A DNA stretch of 64,000 bases from an uncultured Eubacteriales bacterium (GTDB lineage Bacteria; Bacillota; Clostridia; TANB77; CAG-508). A program made the position numbers and the translations under genes. The notes under the pieces were generated by a model. That model was not told the origin of the DNA. It worked only from the letters and a program-made list of their open reading frames with translations, and searched no databases. The DNA lies in the NCBI GenBank assembly GCA_905203305.1, contig CAJKVH010000003.1, forward strand, positions 62,001 through 126,000, in the 5' to 3' direction. Numbering within the stretch: the stretch's first letter is position 1; every line of letters starts with the position of its first letter. Shown here one piece after another: positions 53,994 to 62,062 of this stretch.

Positions 53994-54539
53994 ATGGAAA
54001 ATAAATATATAAGAGATAAATTTAATGGACTTACAGAAGAAATTTATAAGTGGGATTGTGTTTCAATTTCTCCATTTTTTAAAGAAGAATTTAGAAGTAA
54101 AACAGCAGAAAAAGAAATAGTTGATGCATATTTACATTCAGCAGAATGTTTGTATATGTGTTTTCGTAGTGAAAATAATCCTGACGCTAAAATAAAAGTT
54201 TTTAGAACTAACCAAATGTGTATGCCATTTCTATTTTTGTGTAGGCACACAATAGAGTTATCAATAAAGGGAGTTTTAAATAATAAACAAGGAAAAATAA
54301 AGAAAATTCATAAATTAAAAGAATTATGGAATGAACTCAATAAAGAAATAGAGATAAATAATTCAGATTTTGATATGCTAATAGATGTTCTAAATACAAT
54401 AGATGATGATGGTTGCAAATTAAGGTACTCAAATGATGGCAATGGAAATAATTATAATAATAAACCTTGTTTTATCAGAGCAGATTTAATATTAAAAACA
54501 ACAAAAGAATTATATAATTTTTTATTAAAACAAATATAA
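53994..54539 (+). CDS. HEPN-like domain protein
   Basis: 181 aa, RBS AGAGGAAAAAC. Residues 70-125 hold PFLFLCRHTIELSIKGVLN and IHKLKELWNELNKE, the pattern of HEPN-like proteins in which an Arg...His pair (RHTIEL) sits on a helix followed by a HxL helix. HEPN domains are found in RNases of toxin-antitoxin and antiphage systems, but many are non-catalytic. It follows the unknown 52954 gene and is closed by a terminator, so the pair is a self-contained module. Confidence 0.6.
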   Translation: MENKYIRDKFNGLTEEIYKWDCVSISPFFKEEFRSKTAEKEIVDAYLHSAECLYMCFRSENNPDAKIKVFRTNQMCMPFLFLCRHTIELSIKGVLNNKQGKIKKIHKLKELWNELNKEIEINNSDFDMLIDVLNTIDDDGCKLRYSNDGNGNNYNNKPCFIRADLILKTTKELYNFLLKQI

Positions 54540-54547
54540 TCAATATA

Positions 54548-54582
54548 AGCTAGTACAAATTTTGGTACTGGCTTTATTTTTA
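54548..54582 (+). terminator. Terminator closing the HEPN module
   Basis: AGCTAGTAC pairs with GTACTGGCT around AAATTTTG, followed by TTATTTTTATTT. Confidence 0.8.
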
Positions 54583-54668
54583 TTTGGTAATTTTTCAAAA
54601 AAAGGTTTGGGATTAGATATATGCTCACTGTATAATGATTAAAAATAAGGAAAAAGGAGGAAAAGAAG

Positions 54669-54998
54669 TTGAAAAAATTGGACGAAGGATTTTTTGATCA
54701 ATATACAGATGATTTTGCAGATTATTTTGAAAATCAAAGGGTAATGAGAATAATGTTAGGAACTGAATATAAAAAAATAAACAAAGCTATTTGTGAAATC
54801 AAAAATAAATATCCTAATGTAGTAGCTTTATTAGAAGATGGAGAAAAAACTAAATTAAATGATGAAGAAGAAAATGCAATTATAGAAATACTAAAGTTTC
54901 AAGAAGAAATTAATTTGATTGAATTAAAAGAGGCTTTTAAATTAGGATTTAAGGAAGCTTATATTTATTTTGAATCAATGGATATGTTAAAAATATAG
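54669..54998 (+). CDS. Small element protein, DUF6809-like pattern
   Basis: 109 aa, TTG start behind AAAGGAGGAAAAGAAG. All helical, ending LIELKEAFKLGFKEAYIYFESM. The F-x-x-GF-[KR]-[ED] ending matches the 59060 product (YYKQGFKDGVNLI) and resembles DUF6809 proteins in ICEs. Function unknown. It opens an operon running to about 56267. Confidence 0.5.
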   Translation: MKKLDEGFFDQYTDDFADYFENQRVMRIMLGTEYKKINKAICEIKNKYPNVVALLEDGEKTKLNDEEENAIIEILKFQEEINLIELKEAFKLGFKEAYIYFESMDMLKI

Positions 54999-55011
54999 AT
55001 GGAGGATACAA

Positions 55012-55755
55012 ATGGGAGAAAGAATCAGATGTAGAAAATGTGGAGATATATTACAAAGTAAATATAGACATGATTTTCAAATGTGTAAATGTGGATCTTG
55101 TTATATAGATGGAGGAGATGATTATTGCAGAATAGGGGGAGAAAAAGAAAATATAGAATGGATTGACAGAAACGATGGAAAACAGTTTAAATATTTATTT
55201 GATTATTGTGAAGAAATAATTAATAAAAAAATAATGTCTAATTGGTATACAAGAGGAAGGTTAGATAGAAAAACATGGAAGTTAGAAGATCAAGAAAATG
55301 AATTTTTGTATTCAGAAGGAAAATATATTACTAAAATAAAAGAAATAGATTTACCAAAAGATTATATTAAAATTAGAAGTAGAACAATATGGTATTTGAC
55401 TGGATATCTAAGAACATCAGGAGTAAAAGATTTATATTATACATATATAAAAGAAAATCATTTATTTAAAGATGATTATTTATATATTTCTTATGATAAG
55501 AAAATAGAAGGAATCAAAGGAAAATATAGTAATGATGAAGTGAGAAATTTTGATTTTTTTATTTGTGGAGGAGATATTATAAAAGTTTTATTTGCAATAG
55601 AAAAGAATTCTGATATTGATACTACAAAGATAAGAAATAAAATTAAAGAAAAATTTGAATGGTGGAAAGAAAATGAACAGGAAGACTATAAAAGATCATT
55701 TGGTGGTAAAAAAATTGATGATATATTTGAGTATTATGAGAAAAATATTAAATAA
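55012..55755 (+). CDS. Protein with N-terminal zinc ribbon, unknown function
   Basis: 247 aa, RBS GATGGAGGA. A zinc ribbon at residues 5-35 (IRCRKCGDILQSKYRHDFQMCKCG, CxxC...CxC) resembles those on phage and ICE proteins (DUF7695 type). The rest is mixed alpha/beta with no recognisable motif. It is 13 bp after the preceding gene and cotranscribed. Confidence 0.5.
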   Translation: MGERIRCRKCGDILQSKYRHDFQMCKCGSCYIDGGDDYCRIGGEKENIEWIDRNDGKQFKYLFDYCEEIINKKIMSNWYTRGRLDRKTWKLEDQENEFLYSEGKYITKIKEIDLPKDYIKIRSRTIWYLTGYLRTSGVKDLYYTYIKENHLFKDDYLYISYDKKIEGIKGKYSNDEVRNFDFFICGGDIIKVLFAIEKNSDIDTTKIRNKIKEKFEWWKENEQEDYKRSFGGKKIDDIFEYYEKNIK

Positions 55756-55772
55756 GGAAGGAGTCTAATAAT

Positions 55773-56267
55773 ATGCTTTGGGATGATTTTAAGAAAAATT
55801 ACAATAATTATAAGGAACAACCAATAGAAAATCTTAGTATAGATGCTTTAAAAAATATGTATAAGGATTTAGTATATATAGCTACGGAAACAGCATTTGA
55901 TGAAGTGAATCGCGATACAGAATTTTTATTAAGAATATTATTATTACAACATAGAATAAATTTTAATGAGGAAAGTAAGCAATATGAAAATCCTAATTGG
56001 GACAAAAGTTGCGAAATAAATGGAATAAAATTTGAAAAAGAAAAAACTTATTTAATAAAAGAAGATAGAGTTGATGAATATACTAAACAACTTGAATATC
56101 AACTAAAAGAAAAGGATAAAAAAATAACTGAATTAGAAAATATGCTAAAACCTGTATTAGATTTGAATATTCCAATAAATACATTGATAAATGAATTTGA
56201 ACGATTAAATGAGTTGGAAGATAATATGGAGATATCAAAATTAAAATCTGAGGATAAAAAAGTTTAA
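55773..56267 (+). CDS. Hypothetical coiled-coil protein
   Basis: 164 aa, RBS AAGGAAGGAG. Helical N-terminal part, then a short beta segment (INGIKFEKEKTYLIKEDR) and a coiled coil (VDEYTKQLEYQLKEKDKKITELENMLK). No family recognised. Near its end is LEDNMEISKLK, partly like the acidic tails of other element proteins but not terminal. Confidence 0.45.
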   Translation: MLWDDFKKNYNNYKEQPIENLSIDALKNMYKDLVYIATETAFDEVNRDTEFLLRILLLQHRINFNEESKQYENPNWDKSCEINGIKFEKEKTYLIKEDRVDEYTKQLEYQLKEKDKKITELENMLKPVLDLNIPINTLINEFERLNELEDNMEISKLKSEDKKV

Positions 56268-56322
56268 CTAAAATAGTAACAAAAAAAGTACACACAAAAA
56301 AGAGTACAAAAAAAAGACCACC

Positions 56323-56350
56323 TTGAAAAGCTAAAAATAGGTGGTATAAT
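56323..56350 (+). promoter_or_regulatory. Promoter inside the element
   Basis: TTGAAA (56323-56328), 16-bp spacer, TATAAT (56345-56350). CCACCT (56318-) and AGGTGG (56338-) form an inverse repeat across it that could be an operator. Confidence 0.5.
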
Positions 56351-56371
56351 ATGTATAATGAAATACTTGTT

Positions 56372-56407
56372 GAGATGCAGAGAAAAACTTTGTATCTCTT
56401 TTCTTTT
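56372..56407 (+). terminator. Leader hairpin / attenuator
   Basis: GAGATGCAGAG pairs (two G-U) with CTTTGTATCTC around AAAAA, followed by TTTTCTTTT. It lies about 20 nt after the promoter start and 55 nt before the next gene, so it probably attenuates. Confidence 0.6.
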
Positions 56408-56466
56408 GGGGTTTGGAAAACCTGATACTAGTAAAGTATAATATAAATGAAAGAAGGTAGAAAACA

Positions 56467-56742
56467 ATGATTTTTGGAAAATATGGGCAGATGATTTTAA
56501 GTAATATGGAGAAAAATTATCCATACAGAAAACAAGAACTAGAATTAACAGGGAAACTAAATACAAAAATATTTGAAAGAGAACAATATATTTTACAATT
56601 AAAGGAAAAATTAGAAAAAGAAATAAAAACAGAATATAAAGAACCAAAAACAAGTGAAATGTATGTTGTGGCTAAATACCAACAAATGATTGATGGTTTA
56701 GTTGATGAAATTCTAATGAAAGAAGTTTTAGTAAAGATATAA
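56467..56742 (+). CDS. Small helical element protein
   Basis: 91 aa, RBS AGAAGG. The stretch LTGKLNTKIFEREQYILQLKEKLEKEIK is a coil similar in style to TnpV and related ICE proteins, but the TnpV N-terminus is missing, so I do not assign it. Function unknown. Confidence 0.45.
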   Translation: MIFGKYGQMILSNMEKNYPYRKQELELTGKLNTKIFEREQYILQLKEKLEKEIKTEYKEPKTSEMYVVAKYQQMIDGLVDEILMKEVLVKI

Positions 56743-56744
56743 GA

Positions 56745-56784
56745 TGAGAGTTAGTGAAAAATAAAATTACTAGCTCTTTTTTTG
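56745..56784 (+). terminator. Terminator before ardA
   Basis: GAGTTAGTGA pairs with TTACTAGCTC (G-U tolerated), followed by TTTTTTT. Confidence 0.7.
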
Positions 56785-56804
56785 TGTAAGGAAGGAGAGA
56801 GTTT

Positions 56805-57767
56805 ATGCTTAATATATGGGTTGGTAATTTAGGTAAATATAATGAAGGAGAATTAAAAGGAGGATGGTTAGAACTACCAAAAGAAAAAGAAGAGATTGAT
56901 GAATTTTTAAAAGAAGTAGTAGGACTTAATGAGAAATACGAAGAATATATGATAAATGATTTTGAAACAGATTTACCATATAAAGTTAGTGAATATGAAA
57001 GTATAAAGATGCTTAATTTATTAGCGAAAGTATCCGAAAATATTTATAATATGAAGGCAATCGAAGGATATGCAAATTCAGAGGGAAATTTAAGTATTGA
57101 ACAATTAATGAATATAATTATTCAAGAAGATGAAATACCTTATTATTCTTATCAAATAGATAGTTGGACTATGTCAGCAGAAGAAAAATATGGATATAGA
57201 TTTGCTAAAGATACAGGTTTATTAGATGTATTAAAACAACATGGAATTGAAGGATATTTTGATTTTGAGAGTTATGGTAGAGATGCTGAAATAAGTGGAT
57301 ATGTTGAATTATTAGATGACGGTTATATAGATAAAAGTGAAAGTATAAATTTAAATAAATATTCAATACAAGAAATAATAGAAATGTATGATATGGAAGA
57401 AGAAACGGAAAAAAAGTTAAAAGTTATATACAAACAAGTAGGAAAAGATCCAATAGTAATGGAAATTGATGATACATTAGAAGCTAAGCAAAAGTTAGTT
57501 GGAGGTTTAATTGAAGTAGTACCTTATAAAGAAGATTTATTGTTAGTTTGTAATGAAGAAGGAAAGATTCTCAATCAAAAACCAAATCTTGACTTTGGAT
57601 ATGATTATATTGCAGGAAATTGTTTTGTTGTAGGAGATGACTTTGAAAATGCAGGTTTCAAATCTGTTAGTGAAGAACAAATAGAAAAAATAAAACAAGA
57701 TTTGAAAGATAGAAGTATTGAAGTTGTTGAAATAGAAGAAGTTGAAGAAGATGATATGGAGTTTTAA
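56805..57767 (+). CDS. ardA: Antirestriction protein ArdA fused to DUF3846
   Basis: 320 aa, RBS AAGGAAGGAG. Residues 1-190 are ArdA: IWVGNLGKYNEGELKGGWLELP, YEEYMINDFETDLPYKVSEYES and the acidic surface that mimics B-form DNA and blocks type I restriction enzymes on entry into a new host. Residues 200-300 look like a DUF3846 domain (KLKVIYKQVGKDPIVMEID, GGLIEVVPYKEDLLLVCNEEGK, YDYIAGNCFVVGDD). The two are usually separate proteins. It ends EEVEEDDMEF, an acidic tip shared with other element proteins. Confidence 0.85.
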   Translation: MLNIWVGNLGKYNEGELKGGWLELPKEKEEIDEFLKEVVGLNEKYEEYMINDFETDLPYKVSEYESIKMLNLLAKVSENIYNMKAIEGYANSEGNLSIEQLMNIIIQEDEIPYYSYQIDSWTMSAEEKYGYRFAKDTGLLDVLKQHGIEGYFDFESYGRDAEISGYVELLDDGYIDKSESINLNKYSIQEIIEMYDMEEETEKKLKVIYKQVGKDPIVMEIDDTLEAKQKLVGGLIEVVPYKEDLLLVCNEEGKILNQKPNLDFGYDYIAGNCFVVGDDFENAGFKSVSEEQIEKIKQDLKDRSIEVVEIEEVEEDDMEF

Positions 57768-57779
57768 TTGGGAGGAATA

Positions 57780-58355
57780 ATGAGTATAGAGATAGAAGTA
57801 GATAAAAAACCAAAAAAGGAAATTATGAAGGATATAAAAGTAAAAAATACAAACGATATTTATGAATTAGAGGAAGTTCAAGAAATAAAAGATGCAATTC
57901 AAGAGCATTTGATATTTATAGGTTTAGATAAAAGCAATAATATCAGAAAGATAAGTCTTTTAGGTGTCGGATCAAGTTGTGAAATTTTAATAGATACTAA
58001 AAATATAATAAGAAGTGCACTGATGAGCACAAGCGATAGAGTTATTTTAGTACACAATCATCCTTCAAATTCGCTAAAACCTAGTAAAGAAGATATACAT
58101 ATAACTAATATTACTAATAAATTATTAAAAACATTTAATATTGAACTTTTAGATCATATCATTGTTACAGAAACAAGTTATATAAGCATGAATAAAACCA
58201 AAAATATAGATAAAGAATTCAAAAATGAAGATATAAATTTATTAGAAAAAGCATTATTGGTAGAAGAAAATACTAAATTAAAAAATGAGATAAAAGAACT
58301 AAATTATAAATTAGAAAATAAAGAAATAGTTGAAGAAAATGATATGGAAATGTAA
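57780..58355 (+). CDS. RadC-like JAB-domain protein
   Basis: 191 aa from ATG 57780 (GGGAGG 7 nt upstream). The JAB/MPN metal site is complete: HLIFIGLDKSNNI, GSSCEILID and the H-x-H-P-S...D motif in LVHNHPSNSLKPSKEDIHIT. RadC-type proteins are frequent on mobile elements; despite the name no repair function is established. A coiled C-terminus follows (LLEKALLVEENTKLKNEIKEL). It ends EIVEENDMEM, another acidic tip. Confidence 0.85.
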   Translation: MSIEIEVDKKPKKEIMKDIKVKNTNDIYELEEVQEIKDAIQEHLIFIGLDKSNNIRKISLLGVGSSCEILIDTKNIIRSALMSTSDRVILVHNHPSNSLKPSKEDIHITNITNKLLKTFNIELLDHIIVTETSYISMNKTKNIDKEFKNEDINLLEKALLVEENTKLKNEIKELNYKLENKEIVEENDMEM

Positions 58356-58370
58356 GAAGGAGGGAATATT

Positions 58371-58991
58371 ATGCCAAATCATTGTTTTAATGAAGTAAAA
58401 GCAAAAAAAGAAATTTTAGATGAAATATATGATTATGAAAAAGAAAAAATTACATTTAATAAATTAATACCTATGCCAAAAGAACTAGAAAATTCTATAG
58501 CAGATGGGAGTACTACTATAAAGAAAGCTATGTATTTGTATTTGAATGGAGATAAAGATCTTTTAGAAGCAAAATGGGAAGCTAATAAAGATGCACAACA
58601 AAAATATAAAACATTTGATAAAATGGTTGAGTATTTATTTGAAAAGTATCCTAAAGAAGAAGTTATAAGAAGTTATACTTGTTTACAAAAATATGGAACT
58701 GATAATTGGTATGATTGGAGTATAGAACATTGGGGAACAAAATGGGATGCTTATGATTGTCAAGGAAGTCCACAAGAAGGGACTCTAATATTTTTTACAG
58801 CATGGAATCCACCTGATGAAATTATAAAAACTTTATGCAAAAAATATCCTAATTCTGATTTGGATTGGTTTTATGAAGAAGAAGGAATGCAATTTGCTGG
58901 ACATTGTTATGCAGGAGAGAATGGAGAAGTCATAAATAAAGAATGTGCAGTAAGCAATTATGAAGCTGAAGAAGATGATATGGAATTTTAA
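58371..58991 (+). CDS. Api92-like (DUF1281) protein
   Basis: 206 aa, RBS AAGGAGGG. It starts MPNHCFNEVKAKKE and contains FNKLIPMPKEL, NWYDWSIEHWGTKWDAYD, FFTAWNPPDEIIKTLCKKYPN and WFYEEEGMQFAGH, the order of motifs in Api92/DUF1281 proteins from phages and conjugative elements. The function is unknown. It ends NYEAEEDDMEF, almost identical to the ArdA fusion tail. Confidence 0.8.
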   Translation: MPNHCFNEVKAKKEILDEIYDYEKEKITFNKLIPMPKELENSIADGSTTIKKAMYLYLNGDKDLLEAKWEANKDAQQKYKTFDKMVEYLFEKYPKEEVIRSYTCLQKYGTDNWYDWSIEHWGTKWDAYDCQGSPQEGTLIFFTAWNPPDEIIKTLCKKYPNSDLDWFYEEEGMQFAGHCYAGENGEVINKECAVSNYEAEEDDMEF

Positions 58992-59059
58992 AATCTTTTT
59001 TTAAAGGGTTTGGATATATAAAAACACCATAGTATAATCTTATACAGGAGGTAAAGACT

Positions 59060-59353
59060 ATGGAAGAAGAAAAAATATTAGAATCTATTTTCTTTGACAG
59101 AGAACAAGGAGTACTTGCAAATGTTTCTGATGAAGAAAGAAAAGTAATTTTAGAAATAGAACGAGATGGAAACGAAGATAAATTAAGAAAATTAATAGAG
59201 CAAGTTAAAGAAGATAGACTAAGAAATAAAATAGAAGAAATGCTTGATTATGCACTTGAAGATGTTTCAAAAAGATATTGTGCTAGTTTAGAAAAATATT
59301 ACAAGCAAGGATTCAAAGATGGAGTTAATTTAATAGTAGAATGTGTAAGTTAA
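59060..59353 (+). CDS. Small element protein, DUF6809-like pattern
   Basis: 97 aa, RBS CAGGAGGT. Helical; it begins MEEEKILESIFFDREQG and ends LEKYYKQGFKDGVNLIVECVS, sharing the GFK-[DE] ending with the 54669 product. A terminator follows. Function unknown. Confidence 0.5.
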   Translation: MEEEKILESIFFDREQGVLANVSDEERKVILEIERDGNEDKLRKLIEQVKEDRLRNKIEEMLDYALEDVSKRYCASLEKYYKQGFKDGVNLIVECVS

Positions 59354-59382
59354 GGGGTAGAGTGATATCTATCCCTTTTTTA
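59352..59382 (+). terminator. Terminator
   Basis: AAGGGGTAGA pairs (G-U) with TCTATCCCTT around GTGATA, followed by TTTTTA. Confidence 0.8.
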
Positions 59383-59399
59383 TACAAAGGAGGGGTGAG

Positions 59400-59819
59400 T
59401 TGAAAAATATAAGATTATTCATAGAAAGTAATAAATTAGATATGTTAAAAGCTTTTTCGGATGATAGTTATTTATATAATTATATTGTAAATAATTATTC
59501 TGAATTACCTGAAGATAATATATTTAGAAATCCAACAATATTAAAGAAAATAAATGATATGATTTATTTTTCAAAAACAGGAATAACTGAAGATGATGAG
59601 TTTGTATGGAAAGAAACTAGTCAAGATTTAAAAAATAAAAATGTATCATATTATGCAGTAGTTTTAGATTCTAATAATGGATCTTTTTTTATATACAATA
59701 ATTTAAAAGATAAAATACCATATATAGAAATAGACAAAAATACAGATTTATTTGAAGCCATAAATAAAATAGAAAAATTTAATAAAGAATTAGAATATGA
59801 GGAAGAAACGGAGATGTAA
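59400..59819 (+). CDS. Hypothetical protein with acidic tail
   Basis: 139 aa, TTG start 7 nt after AAAGGAGGGG. No family recognised; helical N-terminus, then a beta segment (VSYYAVVLDSNNGSFFIYNNLKDKIPYIEID). It ends LEYEEETEM, a weaker version of the shared acidic tip. It runs into parB with 2 bp between them and is translationally coupled. Confidence 0.5.
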   Translation: MKNIRLFIESNKLDMLKAFSDDSYLYNYIVNNYSELPEDNIFRNPTILKKINDMIYFSKTGITEDDEFVWKETSQDLKNKNVSYYAVVLDSNNGSFFIYNNLKDKIPYIEIDKNTDLFEAINKIEKFNKELEYEEETEM

Positions 59820-59821
59820 AG

Positions 59822-60709
59822 TTGAATAGTATTAATGAAATAAGATCAAAATTTGTAGTTGATAAAGTACCTGAAAAAAACAGAAAGGAAGAAAATAAAA
59901 ATATAACTAATATAGAAATAAGTAAGTTGGTTGTCTTTAGAAAAGGGCAACCTTTTTCAATGTATGATAAAAATAAAAAAGAAGAAATGGAAGAAAGCAT
60001 AAAAGAAAATGGAATTTTAGTGCCTATTATAGTTAGAAAAATAGAAAACGATAAATACGAAATTATATCAGGACATAACAGAGTAGAATGTGCAAAAGAG
60101 CTGGGATTTTCTACAATTCCATCTCAAATTGTGGATTGTGATGATGAAAAAGCAACATTAATAATGTTGGATACAAACTTAAACAATAGGGAAAAAATAC
60201 TACCTGTTGAAAAAGGCTATGCCTATAAACAAAGAAACAACATCATAAAAAATAGGCAAAACAATAGTAATATGAACGAATTTTACGATAATTCCACCGA
60301 GTGGAATGAAGAAGGAAAATCACAAATTTATAACTATATAAGACTAACGGAACTAATTAAGCCTTTACAGGAAAAAGTAAATATAGAGCAAATACCTATA
60401 AAAGCAGGAGTAGAAATATCATACTTAAATAAAGAAGAACAAGAAATTGTTAATCAAGTTATTGAAGATGAACAAATAAAAATAACTGTTGCACAAGCAC
60501 AGAAAATTAGATTAAAGAAAAATAATATTAGTTATGAAATTATACTTAAAATTATAAAAAATGAAAAAATTAAAGTAGAAAAGTTTACAGGAAGAATAGA
60601 CAAAAGAGCAATGAAAATCTACAAAGATAGATTTAAAAACGATAAAGAATTTTCTGATTTAGTAATCAAATTATTAGATGAATACTTTAGTAGCGAAGCG
60701 ATAAGTTAA
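59822..60709 (+). CDS. parB: ParB/Spo0J-family protein
   Basis: 295 aa, TTG start with GGAGATGTAAAG upstream. The ParB N-terminal domain has NIEISKLVVFRKGQPFSMYD, SIKENGILVPIIVRKIENDKYEIISGHNRVECAKELGFSTIPSQIVD (the G-x-x-R CTPase patch), then a helix-turn-helix-like segment (EGKSQIYNYIRLTELI). It lacks a neighbouring parA, so it may regulate element genes or aid maintenance. It is the last gene before the probable oriT. Confidence 0.88.
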   Translation: MNSINEIRSKFVVDKVPEKNRKEENKNITNIEISKLVVFRKGQPFSMYDKNKKEEMEESIKENGILVPIIVRKIENDKYEIISGHNRVECAKELGFSTIPSQIVDCDDEKATLIMLDTNLNNREKILPVEKGYAYKQRNNIIKNRQNNSNMNEFYDNSTEWNEEGKSQIYNYIRLTELIKPLQEKVNIEQIPIKAGVEISYLNKEEQEIVNQVIEDEQIKITVAQAQKIRLKKNNISYEIILKIIKNEKIKVEKFTGRIDKRAMKIYKDRFKNDKEFSDLVIKLLDEYFSSEAIS

Positions 60710-60718
60710 GCAAGATTC

Positions 60719-60789
60719 CTATTTGTAAGTACAAATAGAACGAAAAGTATAACTTTTCTTATTTAAGGGGAGGTGTCCCCAAACCCTTC
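60719..60789. other. oriT: Probable origin of transfer (oriT)
   Basis: Three inverted repeats lie in the 109-bp gap between parB and mobC: CTATTTGT-AAGT-ACAAATAG, GAAAAGT-ATA-ACTTTTC and GGGGA-GGTG-TCCCC (the last enclosed by AAGGG...CCCTT). The gap is G/C-richer than its surroundings and directly precedes the relaxosome genes, where the nick region normally sits. The exact nick site cannot be read off. Confidence 0.6.
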
Positions 60790-60818
60790 ATAAAATTTTT
60801 AGGTGGAGAGGAGAGTAA

Positions 60819-61127
60819 TTGAAAAAAACTGAAAGAATTGAAATTAGATTAACTCCTGAAGAAAAAACAATGATTATAAACAATAGTGTAAAAGCTAATA
60901 CAACAATTTCAGAGTATCTAATTAAAAGTGCTACTAAAAAAGAAATTGTAGTTATCAATGATCTTGATAAATTAGTAATTCAATTAAGAAAGCTAGGAAA
61001 TAATGTAAATCAATTAACAAAACTAGCAAATGGAAGAGTTATAACTTGTGTTGAATTGGGAGGAGTAAAAAAGGAGTTAAGTAAAATATGGCAATCATTA
61101 AATTCATTAATAACAAGGTCGGATTAA
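60819..61127 (+). CDS. mobC: MobC-type relaxosome protein
   Basis: 102 aa, TTG start after GGAGAGGAGAG. The N-terminal RHH (ERIEIRLTPEEKTMIINNSVKANTTISEYLIKSATKK) and C-terminal LRKLGNNVNQLTKLANGRVITCVELGGVKKELSKIW match MobC/NikA proteins that bind oriT and help the relaxase melt and nick it. It overlaps the relaxase by 40 nt in a different frame. Confidence 0.88.
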   Translation: MKKTERIEIRLTPEEKTMIINNSVKANTTISEYLIKSATKKEIVVINDLDKLVIQLRKLGNNVNQLTKLANGRVITCVELGGVKKELSKIWQSLNSLITRSD

Positions 61128-62035
61128 AGAAAACTTTAAATTATATTTGCAAAGAAGAGAAAACTAATAACAAGTTTATTTCAGGAAAAGATTGCATGGT
61201 AGAAAATGCTTATGAAGAAATGATGGCTATAAAAAGTATGTATGGTAAAACAAAAGGTAGAGAAAAATTACATTTTGTTCAAGCATTTAGTCCAAATGAT
61301 GAGTTGAGTTATGAAACAGCACACGAAATAGCAATGAAAATAGCAGAAAAATATTTTAAAGGTTATCAAGTTGTTGTAGCAACTCATCAAGATAAGGAAC
61401 ATATACATTCACACTTTGTTGTGAATACAGTAAATTTTGAAATAGGTAAAAAGATACAATTTTCTAATAAAGATTTAGAAAGCTTAAAAGCATATTCTAA
61501 TAAATTATGCATTGAGCAAGGATTATCTATAACAAGAGAAAAATCAAGTGTAGATGATATAAGAATTAATGAATATAAAGCAAAACAAAAGGGTATTAGT
61601 TGGAAAGAAAAGTTAGAAAAAAGTATTGATATTGCTATGGAAAAATCAAATAATAAATTTGAATTTTTTAAAGCAATGAACGAGCTAGGATATAAAGTTA
61701 CATGGATTAAAGAAAGAAAAAATATTACATATACAACTTCAGATGGCTATAAATGCAGAGATAGAAAATTACATAATGAAAAGTATTTAAAAGAAAATAT
61801 GGAAGCATATTTTAAAGAAAAATATAAAGCAAGAATTAAAGGAGTAAAAAAATATGAAAGGCATACTCGATATAGGAGTATGTCTTTAACTTTGGCTGAA
61901 TTAATCAAACAGTTCAAAAGAAAAGAAGATGAAAATGATATTACACATCATTATGAATTAAATGAAAGTGCTAAAAAACAATATGCAATGGAAATACATT
62001 ATAGCTTAGAAGAACTAGAAGATATGGAAATGTAG
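61088..62035 (+). CDS. mobA: Relaxase, MobA/VirD2 (MOBP-like) family
   Basis: 315 aa, RBS GGAGTTAAGTAAAAT. Motif I has the probable catalytic Tyr in TLNYICKEEKT (Tyr about residue 18); motif II is near LHFVQAFSPNDELS; motif III is the three-His ATHQDKEHIHSHFVVN. It nicks oriT and stays covalently attached to the transferred strand. At 315 residues it is shorter than many relaxases: the C-terminal helicase or primase part is absent. It ends LEELEDMEM, an acidic tip. Confidence 0.9.
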   Translation: MAIIKFINNKVGLKKTLNYICKEEKTNNKFISGKDCMVENAYEEMMAIKSMYGKTKGREKLHFVQAFSPNDELSYETAHEIAMKIAEKYFKGYQVVVATHQDKEHIHSHFVVNTVNFEIGKKIQFSNKDLESLKAYSNKLCIEQGLSITREKSSVDDIRINEYKAKQKGISWKEKLEKSIDIAMEKSNNKFEFFKAMNELGYKVTWIKERKNITYTTSDGYKCRDRKLHNEKYLKENMEAYFKEKYKARIKGVKKYERHTRYRSMSLTLAELIKQFKRKEDENDITHHYELNESAKKQYAMEIHYSLEELEDMEM

Positions 62036-62062
62036 GAGGCGGTAGTAATTGAGAAGCAAAAT

